A program made the position numbers and the translations under genes. 64,000 nucleotides of DNA from Galbibacter sp. BG1. Its GTDB lineage: Bacteria > Bacteroidota > Bacteroidia > Flavobacteriales > Flavobacteriaceae. The stretch covers positions 1,612,501 to 1,676,500 of the forward strand of contig NZ_CP058364.1 of assembly GCF_013391805.1 (NCBI RefSeq). Reading direction: 5' to 3'. The notes beneath the pieces were generated by a model. That model did not search any database, was not told the DNA's origin, and saw only the letters and a program-made list of their open reading frames with translations. Numbering within the stretch: position 1 is the first letter of the stretch; the number at the start of each line of letters is the position of its first letter. Below are positions 26,435-36,365 of the stretch, piece after piece.

Positions 26435-29179
26435 ATGAAGACAATTCAAAATTGGATTTTAACAGCAGTAATTGCATTGATTACTACAACAGCCTTCTCA
26501 CAAGGAACAATTACAGGGTCTGTTGTAGATGGAAGCCTTCAGGAACCATTACCTGGAGCAAACGTAATGGTTAAGGGTTCTACTTCTGGAACTTCAACCG
26601 ATTTCGATGGAAATTTTACTTTAAACGTTACTCAAAACACAGGAACTGTTGTGGTTTCTTACATTGGTTTTGTAGCTCAGGAAGTAAAGTATACCATTGC
26701 AAATGGAACCGCAAACTTGGGCACAATTAGCTTACAGGCAAACGCCGAAGAATTAGAAGGAGTTGTGGTTACAGGAGTTGTGGATATTGCAAAAGATAGA
26801 AAAACGCCAGTGGCGGTTTCTACCATTAAAGCAAACGAAATTCAGGAAAAGCTTGGTTCTCAGGAATTTCCCGAGGTATTAAACACCACACCATCTATTT
26901 ACGCTACCAAAACCGGGGGAGGTTTTGGTGATGCAAGAATAAATATTCGTGGATTTGACACTCAAAATTCAGCCGTAATGATTAACGGAGTTCCAGTAAA
27001 CGACATGGAGAACGGACAGGTGTACTGGAGTAACTGGGCTGGATTGAGCGATGTAGCCTCGGCTATTCAAGTGCAAAGAGGTCTAGGTTCTTCCAAATTG
27101 GCTATCTCTTCCGTAGGAGGAACAATAAATGTGCTAACCAAGAGCTCTTTACGTAAAGAAGGAGGATTCATTGGCAGTACTGTTGGAAATGATAATTATT
27201 TAAAAACAATTGGTGCTTATTCCACAGGATTAATGGATAATGGTTGGTCTGCTTCTGCACTTTTTAGTCGCACAGCAGGGGCCATGTATGTAGATGGAAG
27301 TGATTTTGAAGGGTACAATTACTTTTTTGCATTGGGATATCAGCCGGCAGATAATCATCAGTTGGAATTTACCGTAACAGGAGCGCCGCAATGGCACCAC
27401 CAAAGATCTTTTGCTCCTTCCATAAGCGACTACATTCAATATGGTAATGGAACAGATCCAGATAGAAGGTACAATAGTGATTGGGGATATAAAAATGGAG
27501 AAGAATATAACTTCAGAAGAAATTTCTATCATAAACCTATTTTAAGTCTTAATTGGTCATGGGATATAAATTCATCTATGAAACTTGAAACGTCTACCTA
27601 TGCTTCCTTTGGTAGAGGGGGAGGAACTGGTGAAATTGGAGAGATAAATGGCCAACGTCAATTTCAATTGCCTAGATCAAGTGATGGACTTGTTAGGGTA
27701 GACGATATTGTTAATTACAATAGTGGTGGACTGGTACCAGACTTTAGTCCTCAACCAAGAGAAAGAATAGACGGGTTGTTTTTAAACAATAGCGATTTAA
27801 ATCCTAATGAAAATAACACCAATGGAATTACTCGTAGAGCTTCCATAAATTCTCATAACTGGTATGGGATACTCGCTAATTTAAGCACAGAGCTCAATGA
27901 TAAACTAACGTTGGATTTCGGTATCGATCTTAGAAACTACAAAGGTTTCCATTATCGTAGGGTAAATGACCTTTTAGGGGGTGACGCTTACCAGCAAACG
28001 GATGATCGCAACAATCCCGTTAACGATCCATCTCAATCAAACATCTTTTTTGAAACATATGACGCCAATCAACCATGGTGGGTTTTTGGAAATATAGATG
28101 ATGAGGAAAAAATAGACTATTACAATGTAGGTTACGTAAATTGGTTAGGTGTTTTTGGTCAATTGGAATATGAATTCACTGAAAATGTTACTGGATTTAT
28201 CCAGGGAGCACTATCCAATCAAGGGTTTTCTAGAGAAGAATTTTTTAATGAAGTACCGCCTGCGAAAACAGATTATGAAAATATTTGGGGTGGAAATATA
28301 AAAGGAGGAGTTAACTGGAATATTGACGCTCATAATAATGTGTTTGTTAACGGAGGATATTACTCAAAACAACCTTTATTTGACGCAGTTTTTATTAACT
28401 TTTCAAATACTGTAAATCCAAATCTTACTAATGAAAAAGTTACAGGTATAGAATTGGGTTACGGCTATAGGAGTTCATTATTTAGAGCAAACGTAAACCT
28501 TTATAGAACGAGTTGGGCAGATCGTTTCGAATCTGTTTCTGCAACGTTTAACGCTGGTGAGCCAAATGAAATTAGAGGAACTGCGAATCTGCTAGGTATT
28601 ACACAAGTTCACATGGGAGTAGAATTCGATGGGAGATTGCAATTAGATCGTTTAGGAATTAACGGAATGTTTTCTCTTGGGAATTGGGAGTATAAAGACG
28701 ACGTACAAGCCACTTATTTTGACAATGATCAAAATCCAATTATTATCAACGGTCAACCAGCTGAGGAAAATTTACCACTGGATGGCGTGAAAGTAGGTGA
28801 TGCTGCTCAACTAACAGCTTTTTTAGGAGCCGATTATCAACTTTTTGATGCGCTTACTATTGATGCCGGTTATCGTTTTGCCGATAATCTATATGCAGAT
28901 TTTGATGCCACTGATATAGATGACCAAGGAGCCCTTAAATTACCTTCATTTGGTTTACTCGATGCAGGTTTTACGGTAAACCTTCCAGTACTAAAAGAAT
29001 ATAGACTTAATTTTAGGGTAAATGTAAATAACGTTCTAGATGAAACTTACATTGCAGAGTCTGATACCAACATCTTTGCACAACCCGGAGACGATACCTA
29101 TAATGGAATATCGACAGCTAATAGAGTCTTCTTCGGTTTTGGTAGAACCTGGAATGCAAGTCTCCGATTTAATTTCTAA
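26435..29179 (+). CDS. TonB-dependent receptor with carboxypeptidase-regulatory-like N-terminus
   Basis: 914 residues. After the signal peptide (ending TTAFSQ) comes a CarboxypepD_reg-like domain (GTITGSVVDGSLQEPLPGANVMVKGSTSGTSTDFDGNF), then the plug (VINTTPS-like text EVLNTTPSIYATKTGGGFGDARINIRGFDTQNSAVMINGVPVNDMENGQVYWSNW) and a long beta-barrel ending in aromatic residues (WNASLRFNF). It imports an unknown ligand across the outer membrane using TonB energy. No SusD partner follows, which sets it apart from polysaccharide-utilisation pairs. It is monocistronic, between two terminators. Confidence 0.92.
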   Translation: MKTIQNWILTAVIALITTTAFSQGTITGSVVDGSLQEPLPGANVMVKGSTSGTSTDFDGNFTLNVTQNTGTVVVSYIGFVAQEVKYTIANGTANLGTISLQANAEELEGVVVTGVVDIAKDRKTPVAVSTIKANEIQEKLGSQEFPEVLNTTPSIYATKTGGGFGDARINIRGFDTQNSAVMINGVPVNDMENGQVYWSNWAGLSDVASAIQVQRGLGSSKLAISSVGGTINVLTKSSLRKEGGFIGSTVGNDNYLKTIGAYSTGLMDNGWSASALFSRTAGAMYVDGSDFEGYNYFFALGYQPADNHQLEFTVTGAPQWHHQRSFAPSISDYIQYGNGTDPDRRYNSDWGYKNGEEYNFRRNFYHKPILSLNWSWDINSSMKLETSTYASFGRGGGTGEIGEINGQRQFQLPRSSDGLVRVDDIVNYNSGGLVPDFSPQPRERIDGLFLNNSDLNPNENNTNGITRRASINSHNWYGILANLSTELNDKLTLDFGIDLRNYKGFHYRRVNDLLGGDAYQQTDDRNNPVNDPSQSNIFFETYDANQPWWVFGNIDDEEKIDYYNVGYVNWLGVFGQLEYEFTENVTGFIQGALSNQGFSREEFFNEVPPAKTDYENIWGGNIKGGVNWNIDAHNNVFVNGGYYSKQPLFDAVFINFSNTVNPNLTNEKVTGIELGYGYRSSLFRANVNLYRTSWADRFESVSATFNAGEPNEIRGTANLLGITQVHMGVEFDGRLQLDRLGINGMFSLGNWEYKDDVQATYFDNDQNPIIINGQPAEENLPLDGVKVGDAAQLTAFLGADYQLFDALTIDAGYRFADNLYADFDATDIDDQGALKLPSFGLLDAGFTVNLPVLKEYRLNFRVNVNNVLDETYIAESDTNIFAQPGDDTYNGISTANRVFFGFGRTWNASLRFNF

Positions 29180-29201
29180 TTAAATTAAATACAACAATAT
29201 T

Positions 29202-29236
29202 AATCCCGATATGGTAAAACATCATCGGGATTTTTT
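29202..29236 (+). terminator. terminator after the first TonB receptor
   Basis: AATCCCGAT (29202-29210) pairs with ATCGGGATT (29224-29232) and continues into a run of seven Ts. It lies 22 bases after the receptor stop. Confidence 0.88.
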
Positions 29237-29305
29237 TATGCCTTTTCTAAAGTTTTATCAAGGTTTAATTCTTATTTTTGAAAAACTAACAAAATATTCA
29301 AACTC

Positions 29306-29740
29306 ATGTATTCTACGGTTAATGCGTTACACTCCTACTGGGCTTATTTTACACTTTTAGTATTGGCGATTGCTTTTTTAAATGCCATGGTTGGGTTTTT
29401 TAAAAACAAGGATTTTAGCATGGCTAAAGATCTTCGTATAAGTTTGTTTGCCCTTATTTTTACACATATTCAATTGGTTATTGGCTTGGTTCTTTACTTT
29501 GTGTCCCCACGTTTTAAAGCATGGCAAACGGGGAATGTTATGGGAAATAGTTTACTCCGTTTAATCCTTGTGGAGCACCCCTTTATTAATATTATTGCTA
29601 TTGCTTTAATTACCATAGGCTGGAGTAAGCACAAGAAAGAAACTACCTCTAAAAGAAAATTTGGTAAAATTGCCTTGTTTTATGGCTTAGGGCTTTTCCT
29701 TATTTTACTAAGAATTCCATACATGTTGTGGTTCGATTAA
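29306..29740 (+). CDS. small four-helix inner-membrane protein, cytochrome-b-like
   Basis: 144 residues with four hydrophobic helices. Histidines fall in or near helices (LHSYWAYF, THIQLVIG, VEHPFINI), a pattern seen in small cytochrome b561-like or COX15-like membrane proteins of Bacteroidota. The order SYWAY.., FTHIQLVIGLVLYF and LLRLILVEHPFINI is a recognisable conserved hypothetical family. Heme binding is inference. It converges on the endonuclease gene. Confidence 0.6.
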   Translation: MYSTVNALHSYWAYFTLLVLAIAFLNAMVGFFKNKDFSMAKDLRISLFALIFTHIQLVIGLVLYFVSPRFKAWQTGNVMGNSLLRLILVEHPFINIIAIALITIGWSKHKKETTSKRKFGKIALFYGLGLFLILLRIPYMLWFD

Positions 29741-29759
29741 AATAGTATAGAAAGACTTT

Positions 29760-30809
29760 TTAGTCTCTATTAGAAACTTCTTTTACCAAATACATATAAA
29801 CCGGAAAGTGGTCTGAATATCCTGCGGTGTAAGCACCCGATGCATAGCTTCGAAAGGGATATCCTTTGTACCTTCCGGTTTTAGTTTTCAAATAGGGTGC
29901 ATTGTAGACTCCTGCTTTCCAAAAACGGAAAAAACTCTGTGGTTGGATTAGGTTTTCTGTTATATATATCTGGTCGAATAGACTCCATTTATCGCGATAG
30001 GCAAGCGAACCAATCCCCTTTTTAAATAATTTTTCCATAGGGTTGTAAAGGTCATTTTCCATTAGTTCATTTCTTGAACCTTTCGTGCGGAGAATTTTTT
30101 TAAAAGAATCGTCAGTGGGATTGTCATTAAAATCTCCCATACTTATAATTTTTATATCCGGGTTTTTCCACCTTAGAGAATCTATTATTTTTTTATTGAG
30201 TCGCGCAGCCGCCTCCCTTAGCGGTTTGCTTCTTTGTTCACCACCACTTCTCGAGGGCCAATGGTTTACTACAAAGCAGAAAAGTTCTCCATCTATATAG
30301 CCATCTACAACCAGTTGATCCCTGGTTTTATCTAAAAAACCCTCCTCGTTATAAATTATTAGTTTTCTAAATGCAGTATGGTTCGGGATAAATTTATCCT
30401 TTTTATAAAGGAAAGCTACGTCAATGCCTCTTTCATCTGGAGAATCTCGGTGTACAATTCCGTAATTACTGTTTTGTAAGGCAGGGGTAGCAATCAAGTC
30501 TTTTAAAACTTCCAAGTTTTCTATTTCAGCTATTCCTATAATATCTGGAGGGCTCTTGGCAACCTCCAATGTAACATTTTCAAGAGTTTTGGAAATCTTC
30601 TGCAGCTTATCGCTATATCGGTCTCGGCTCCATTGATACTTTCCTTCAGGGGTGCGTTCATCATCAAAGGTAAGCGTATCATTTTTTGTGTCATATAAAT
30701 TCTCTACGTTGTAAAAGACAACGGAAATAACAGAATATTCCTGTTGTTGGCTTATTAAAATATTGATATTCAGACTTAAAAAAAGAAGTAAAAGAGGTTT
30801 TGACGCCAT
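29760..30809 (-). CDS. secreted endonuclease/exonuclease/phosphatase-family protein
   Basis: 349 residues. The N-terminus is a signal peptide (MASKPLLLLFLSLNINILIS). The EEP fold is shown by VVFYNVENLYDT, the catalytic-Glu block IIGIAEIENLEVLKDL, VNHWPSRSGGE, the metal/phosphate block IISMGDFNDNPTDDS and the terminal SDHFPVYMYL. Such proteins cut nucleic acids or sugar/inositol phosphates outside the cell. It is divergent from a TonB receptor and a DUF5689/lamin-tail lipoprotein, with 65 bases between, which suggests external nucleic acid or phosphate scavenging. Confidence 0.9.
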   Translation of the reverse strand: MASKPLLLLFLSLNINILISQQQEYSVISVVFYNVENLYDTKNDTLTFDDERTPEGKYQWSRDRYSDKLQKISKTLENVTLEVAKSPPDIIGIAEIENLEVLKDLIATPALQNSNYGIVHRDSPDERGIDVAFLYKKDKFIPNHTAFRKLIIYNEEGFLDKTRDQLVVDGYIDGELFCFVVNHWPSRSGGEQRSKPLREAAARLNKKIIDSLRWKNPDIKIISMGDFNDNPTDDSFKKILRTKGSRNELMENDLYNPMEKLFKKGIGSLAYRDKWSLFDQIYITENLIQPQSFFRFWKAGVYNAPYLKTKTGRYKGYPFRSYASGAYTAGYSDHFPVYMYLVKEVSNRD

Positions 30810-30874
30810 TTTATTTTCTATTTATATTAGTAAATATACTTTTTTAATTTATATTTAACACTTTAAAATAGAGA

Positions 30875-33610
30875 ATGAGTTCTAAATATCTATTATTGTT
30901 TGTTCTAATTTTTGAATTTTCATCTGCTCAAACTGAAAATTTAAAAGGTGTTCTCTATGATGCCCGAACAAAAACGCCCATTGCGAATGCTTCGATTCAA
31001 ATTGAAAAGACTTTTCAGCAAACCAGATCTTTAGACGACGGGAGTTTTAACCTTCAAGGGGTGGTTAGTGGTAATAATTTAATGGTAATTACCAAAGAGG
31101 GCTACCAACCAAAAAAGTTGCCTTTTTCCAAGAAATATGGTCAGACTATAGATTTTAAAACTATTTATTTGGAACCAGATGTTAAAGAACTTCAGCATGA
31201 AAATACGGTAACCCTTACCGAAAATGATTTTATAGACGATGTGGATGCCGATTTTTCCAGTGGGATGCTCCAGGCCACTCGGGATTTATTTTTAACACGG
31301 TCGGCTTTCGATTTTAGTCAATCTTTCTTTAAGGTTAAGGGTTACGATTCTAAGTACGGGGATTTAATGATTAACGGATTGCCCATGAATAGAATGTTTA
31401 ATGGCAGGCCGCAATGGAATAACTGGGGCGGACTAAACGATGTTTTCAGAAATCAAGAATATTTCGACGGACTCGAAGCAAATCCCTATACTTTTGGTGG
31501 GATTCTGGGAACTACAAATATAAGTAGTAATCCTGCAGGAATGCGCCCAGGGTTGCGGTTGTCGTCTTCTTTTTCCAATAGAACCTATGCTGGAAGGCTT
31601 ATGGCTACCTATAATTCGGGATTGTCTACGAGCGGCTTCTCATATAGTTTATCTGCTTCCCGCCGCTGGGCGGAAGAAGGTTATGTGGATGGAACGGTCT
31701 ACGATGCTTATTCCGTTTTTGCATCTTTAGGATATCAAATAAACAAAAAGCACAATTTATTTGTCACGGCATTTTATACACCAAACCGCCGAGGTAAATC
31801 TGCACCCATAACCGAGGAGGTTTTTGAGTTGGTGGGAAGAAAATACAATTCATATTGGGGGGAGCAGAACGATGCAATTCGTAATTCCAGAATTCGTAAG
31901 ATTGAAGAACCCATTGCAATGTTCAACTACGATTTTTCTGGAGATGAATTCTTTTTGAAAGTAGGTGCTGCCTATCAATTTGGTACGTTTGCAAGCAGTA
32001 GACTGGGGTATTACGACGCTCCGAGTCCGAATCCGGATTACTACCGCTATTTGCCCAGTTTTTATATCAATAATTCCCTAGGGGCCAATTTCGAGAATGC
32101 CAATTTAGCTGAAGAAGGGTTTAAAAATGATCCTCAGTTACAATGGACATCCTTGTATCAAGCAAATTCTTCCGAAGTAAAAAATGGGAAAAGTTCTTAT
32201 GTGCTTTACGACGATACTACCGATGAAAACCAGTTTATTTTAAACTTTTCCAGCAGTTATGCACTTAATCCATACTTTAAACTGGATGCTGGTGCCCGTG
32301 CGAAATTATCAAGTTCAGAAAATTATGGGCTGCTAATAGATCTGTTAGGAAGCGATTTTCATGAAGATTTAGATCCTTTTTCCAATACTAGAAACGATGC
32401 GAGTGGAGATTTGAATAAGGTTGTAAATGATAGAATGGGGTATAATTATGAAATGACTTCCAGTTGGTATGAAGGATTTTTCCAAGCGAATTTAGAATTG
32501 GAAAAGCTTAGTTTTTTTAGTGCGGTACAGATTTCGCAAACCAAATATCAAAGAAATGGACTCTTTTTAAATGAGCGTTTTCCACTTACTTCTAAAGGAA
32601 AAAGTGAGCAACTTTCTTTTACCAATTATGGGCTAAAATCTGGGTTTACTTACAAATTTAACAACCGTCATGTGGTAAGTGCCATGGCAACCTATCTTAC
32701 AGATGCTCCCACGCTTCAGAATTCTTTTGTAAATGCGCGGGAAAATAACAAGGTTGTAGATAGCTTGGAGTCTACCACGATTTATTCGGGAACCCTAACT
32801 TACCATCTAAGGCTCCCCAAAATTACGGCAAAGCTCACGGGTTATTATACAAAATTTGAGGACGATACCGATATTAACTATTTCTATGTGGATGCCGGTG
32901 TCGGGAGTGATTTTGTGCAAGAGGTGGTTACTGATATTTCCAAAAGACACCTAGGGGGCGAGCTTGGTTTCACCTACCAAGCAACTTCAGAAATTAAACT
33001 CACCGCGGTCGCTGCATACGGAGATTTTCGCTATATCGACAACGCCAACGTTACCATTAATTTTGATACGGTGGGAGCCGAAGACGAACTTATAAACTTA
33101 ATTGGAGAATTGGATTTAGGAAAAGCTGCTATAAAAGACTATAGACTTGCCACAGGTCCGCAAAAAGCGTATTCTGTAGGGGTGGAATACCGAAGTAGAA
33201 AGTATTGGTGGATAGGGATGACAGCCAATTACATGGACGATAATTATGTGGATATTTCTGCCATAAAAAGAACTGAAAGTTTTTTGCAGAACCCTGATGG
33301 AGGTTCGTTCCCCAATGCTACAGATGAAGAAGTGGATAAACTGTTGCGACAGGAAAAATTAACCCCGGTATATCTCTTGAACTTAACAGCAGGAAAATCT
33401 TGGCTTATTAAGAAAAAATATGTGAGTCTATTCGGGAGCTTTAACAACCTTTTTGATGTTACTTACCGAACGGGAGGGTTTGAACAGAGCAGAAATGCAA
33501 ATTTCGGTCAAGCTTATAACGACGATTTAAGGGGTGCACCGTTGTTCGGGAATAAATACTGGTACGGTTACGGGAGGACATTTTTCTTAAACCTTGCTGT
33601 AAATTTTTAG
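30875..33610 (+). CDS. TonB-dependent receptor (second)
   Basis: 911 residues. A signal peptide (MSSKYLLLFVLIFEFSSAQ) precedes a CarboxypepD_reg-like domain (LKGVLYDARTKTPIANASIQIEKTFQQTRSLDDGSF). The plug and barrel follow, the C-terminus being the aromatic FFLNLAVNF. It is followed without any gap by the DUF5689/lamin-tail lipoprotein: the stop TAG ends at 33610 and the next ATG begins at 33611. That partner stands where SusD would stand in a glycan system, so the receptor may carry a nucleotide, phosphate or other non-glycan ligand. Confidence 0.9.
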   Translation: MSSKYLLLFVLIFEFSSAQTENLKGVLYDARTKTPIANASIQIEKTFQQTRSLDDGSFNLQGVVSGNNLMVITKEGYQPKKLPFSKKYGQTIDFKTIYLEPDVKELQHENTVTLTENDFIDDVDADFSSGMLQATRDLFLTRSAFDFSQSFFKVKGYDSKYGDLMINGLPMNRMFNGRPQWNNWGGLNDVFRNQEYFDGLEANPYTFGGILGTTNISSNPAGMRPGLRLSSSFSNRTYAGRLMATYNSGLSTSGFSYSLSASRRWAEEGYVDGTVYDAYSVFASLGYQINKKHNLFVTAFYTPNRRGKSAPITEEVFELVGRKYNSYWGEQNDAIRNSRIRKIEEPIAMFNYDFSGDEFFLKVGAAYQFGTFASSRLGYYDAPSPNPDYYRYLPSFYINNSLGANFENANLAEEGFKNDPQLQWTSLYQANSSEVKNGKSSYVLYDDTTDENQFILNFSSSYALNPYFKLDAGARAKLSSSENYGLLIDLLGSDFHEDLDPFSNTRNDASGDLNKVVNDRMGYNYEMTSSWYEGFFQANLELEKLSFFSAVQISQTKYQRNGLFLNERFPLTSKGKSEQLSFTNYGLKSGFTYKFNNRHVVSAMATYLTDAPTLQNSFVNARENNKVVDSLESTTIYSGTLTYHLRLPKITAKLTGYYTKFEDDTDINYFYVDAGVGSDFVQEVVTDISKRHLGGELGFTYQATSEIKLTAVAAYGDFRYIDNANVTINFDTVGAEDELINLIGELDLGKAAIKDYRLATGPQKAYSVGVEYRSRKYWWIGMTANYMDDNYVDISAIKRTESFLQNPDGGSFPNATDEEVDKLLRQEKLTPVYLLNLTAGKSWLIKKKYVSLFGSFNNLFDVTYRTGGFEQSRNANFGQAYNDDLRGAPLFGNKYWYGYGRTFFLNLAVNF

Positions 33611-36286
33611 ATGAAAAAGCTAAAGTACATATCGGTTTTTATGATTGCTTTTATAGGGCTGGCTATTGGCTGTGTAGAAAATGATGATTATAAAACTCCT
33701 AAAGATATATGTGTTGAAAATAGTATTCAGTCAAATGTCACTTTTCAAGATATTAAAGCACTGTATCAAGGGGAATTAATGCAAATACAAGAAGATTTAA
33801 TAATTGAAGGATACGTTGTATCTGCAGATGAGGATAATAATTTTTACGGGCGTCTTGTCATTCAAAATACAGAAGAAAATCCTACCGATGGGTTTGAGTT
33901 GAATCTCGATTTAAGGGATCTTTACCTTTTCTATCCAATTGGTCAAAAAGTATTGGTGAAAGTGAAAGGGCTCTATCTGGATGACGATAACGGAGTTTTT
34001 AAATTGGGCGGTGTTTTCGCAGCTTTTGGGAATACTTCCGTAGGACGGCTTCCCGCGACCAAAATCAACGAACATCTATTTATCTCGTGCGAAAGTCCGC
34101 AAGCGGTACGCCCTAAATTATATAACCTTTCGCAATTGGATAGCACGGCGGTAAATACTTTGGTGAGCATAAGCGATGTTGAAATAAGTCCTGAAGACCT
34201 CTGCAAAACCTTTGCGGAACCCGAAGAAACTACACTACGAACGTTAAACGATTGCGAAACCAATGTTTTATTAATGGAAACCAGTGGATATGCCGATTTT
34301 CAATCGGTGGTAATGCCATTGGGGAATGGAACAGTTACCGGTATTCTCACCAAAAATAAAAGTGAGTATATTATTACCATACGAAACTTGGAAGATGTAG
34401 CTCTTAACAATCCCCGGTGCGGAGAGATTGAATATTATTGTGATGCCCCAGAGATTAATACTTCCATAAAAGCCATTAAAAATTTATATGACGATACGCC
34501 CATAGCGATTACTGAAAAAATGGTGTTCGCTGGAATCGTAACGGCTGATGATGCCTCGGGTAATTTTTATAAGGAAATTTATGTTCAGGATGAGACAGCA
34601 GGCATTAAGATTTTGATTGATGAAACCAAACTCTTCGAAAAAGGGTTTAAGATCGGGGAACAATTTGCCATAGCGGTAAGTGGAATGACCTTGGGAGATG
34701 TCGATGGGGAATTGGTGTTGGGCACTATCTCTAAAGAAGGGGATCTCACAGGCATCAAAGAAGAGCAATTTTACCGCTTTTTCTATGCGGAAGAAAGCAC
34801 ATTGGAAACAACGCCGAGTGTTGTTTCCATAAATAACTTAAAGGGAGAGGATGTTGGTCAACTCATACAGCTAGACGACGTTCAATTTGTTGAAGAAGGT
34901 AGTTATGTGGTAAATAACAAAGATACCGAAGCAATTTTAACCAATTGTTTTGCTGAAGAAATACCCATGATAACCTCACGGAGATTTAAAGAAGGCGAAA
35001 ATACTTTACCAACATTCAATGGTAGTATCATCGGGATTTTACAATACAATGATGGATTTTATATTCGTATTAGAACAACAACTGATGTTGAGGGCATGGA
35101 AGCAGAGCGTTGTAATGTTCTGGAAAACGCCTCGCTGGTTTCTATTGATGAATTACAGCAATACGCGGCAAGTCTAGAAACGATAGAAGATAATATTAAA
35201 ATTAAGGGTATCGTAACCTCCGATGCCACTACAGGAAATATTTCAGCGAATACATTAATTCTTCAGGAGGAAAGCACGGGAGCGGAAATTAGATTGACTG
35301 CTCCACATAACATCCCGCTTCATAGCTCAATAGAAATAGCGTTGAGAGGAGCTGTATTGGAGTATGATGAACTTGGGATGGTTATTAGTAATATTCCAAA
35401 CAGTCAAGTGCTTGCTGTGGAAGAAGGTGCCGTTGTAGAACCTATATCGATAAGTTTAAATGAAGTTTCATCGTATAATTACAATAATATATTGGTTCAA
35501 GTTAACAATTTTCAATTCGAAGACCTAACACAAGTGTATGCCGAAAACAATGTGTTGACCAATTGCGAAATTTCTTTTACTATTTCATTATTTCCCGAAA
35601 GTAGTTTTATAGGAACAAACGTCAAATCTGGAAGCGGGAATGTGGTTTTTATTCCTTTAAGGGATCGGTTGTATGTGCGAAATGAAGCTGATTTTAAGTT
35701 GGATAAACCTTATGAAGATTGTTCACTGCAGTATACCAGCGAGTTTGTGTTTATTTCAGAAATAGCAGACCCCGATAATACTTCGACCGCTAGTAATTTG
35801 AGGTTTATTGAATTGTATAATGCTTCCAGCGAGGAGGTAGATTTAAATGGTTGGCAGTTGCGTCGATACACCAATGATAATACAGAGTTTACCGAACGAA
35901 GTGTAATAGATCTTTCAGGCAACCGAATTTCCTCAGGAAGTACTTTCCTAATTGCCGCCGATTCCCTCGCGTTTGAGTCGGTTTACGGCTTCAAACCAGA
36001 TTTGGAAGGGGGAACAGGAGGTGCAGCCGATTCTAATGGGGACGATAACATAGAATTGCTGGATGGCAATGGTGTGGTAGTAGATGTTTTTGGAGTTCCT
36101 GGGGAAGACGGATCTGGAACCAATCACGAATTTGAAGATGGGAGAGCGGTGCGTAATACTTCCGTGATAAGAAATAACAGTGTGTACACTTTTTCAGAAT
36201 GGACTATTTATAACGATACCGGAGCGGCCGGAACAACCAATTTACCACAGCAAGCACCCCAGGATTTTAGTGCTGGGATTAGGTGA
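33611..36286 (+). CDS. DUF5689-repeat and lamin-tail-domain surface lipoprotein
   Basis: 891 residues. The lipoprotein signal ends at Cys21 (IGLAIGCVEN). Three similar OB-fold-like DUF5689 units are visible around residues 40-220, 280-470 and 510-690, each with the pattern I.G.V.S.D...GN....IQ...GF.L (for example IEGYVVSADEDNNFYGRLVIQ and IKGIVTSDATTGNISANTLILQ). A lamin-tail domain follows near 715-840 (FVFISEIADPDNTSTASNLRFIELYNA). Both domain types occur with extracellular nucleases. It is coupled to the TonB receptor and divergent from the secreted EEP protein. It probably binds ligand at the cell surface. Confidence 0.85.
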   Translation: MKKLKYISVFMIAFIGLAIGCVENDDYKTPKDICVENSIQSNVTFQDIKALYQGELMQIQEDLIIEGYVVSADEDNNFYGRLVIQNTEENPTDGFELNLDLRDLYLFYPIGQKVLVKVKGLYLDDDNGVFKLGGVFAAFGNTSVGRLPATKINEHLFISCESPQAVRPKLYNLSQLDSTAVNTLVSISDVEISPEDLCKTFAEPEETTLRTLNDCETNVLLMETSGYADFQSVVMPLGNGTVTGILTKNKSEYIITIRNLEDVALNNPRCGEIEYYCDAPEINTSIKAIKNLYDDTPIAITEKMVFAGIVTADDASGNFYKEIYVQDETAGIKILIDETKLFEKGFKIGEQFAIAVSGMTLGDVDGELVLGTISKEGDLTGIKEEQFYRFFYAEESTLETTPSVVSINNLKGEDVGQLIQLDDVQFVEEGSYVVNNKDTEAILTNCFAEEIPMITSRRFKEGENTLPTFNGSIIGILQYNDGFYIRIRTTTDVEGMEAERCNVLENASLVSIDELQQYAASLETIEDNIKIKGIVTSDATTGNISANTLILQEESTGAEIRLTAPHNIPLHSSIEIALRGAVLEYDELGMVISNIPNSQVLAVEEGAVVEPISISLNEVSSYNYNNILVQVNNFQFEDLTQVYAENNVLTNCEISFTISLFPESSFIGTNVKSGSGNVVFIPLRDRLYVRNEADFKLDKPYEDCSLQYTSEFVFISEIADPDNTSTASNLRFIELYNASSEEVDLNGWQLRRYTNDNTEFTERSVIDLSGNRISSGSTFLIAADSLAFESVYGFKPDLEGGTGGAADSNGDDNIELLDGNGVVVDVFGVPGEDGSGTNHEFEDGRAVRNTSVIRNNSVYTFSEWTIYNDTGAAGTTNLPQQAPQDFSAGIR

Positions 36287-36365
36287 GATTAAAGGATTGT
36301 AGCAAATAACGCATAGTTTCCAAAACACCTTCGATTAATTATCAGATAGTTTTTATCTTTACCAT

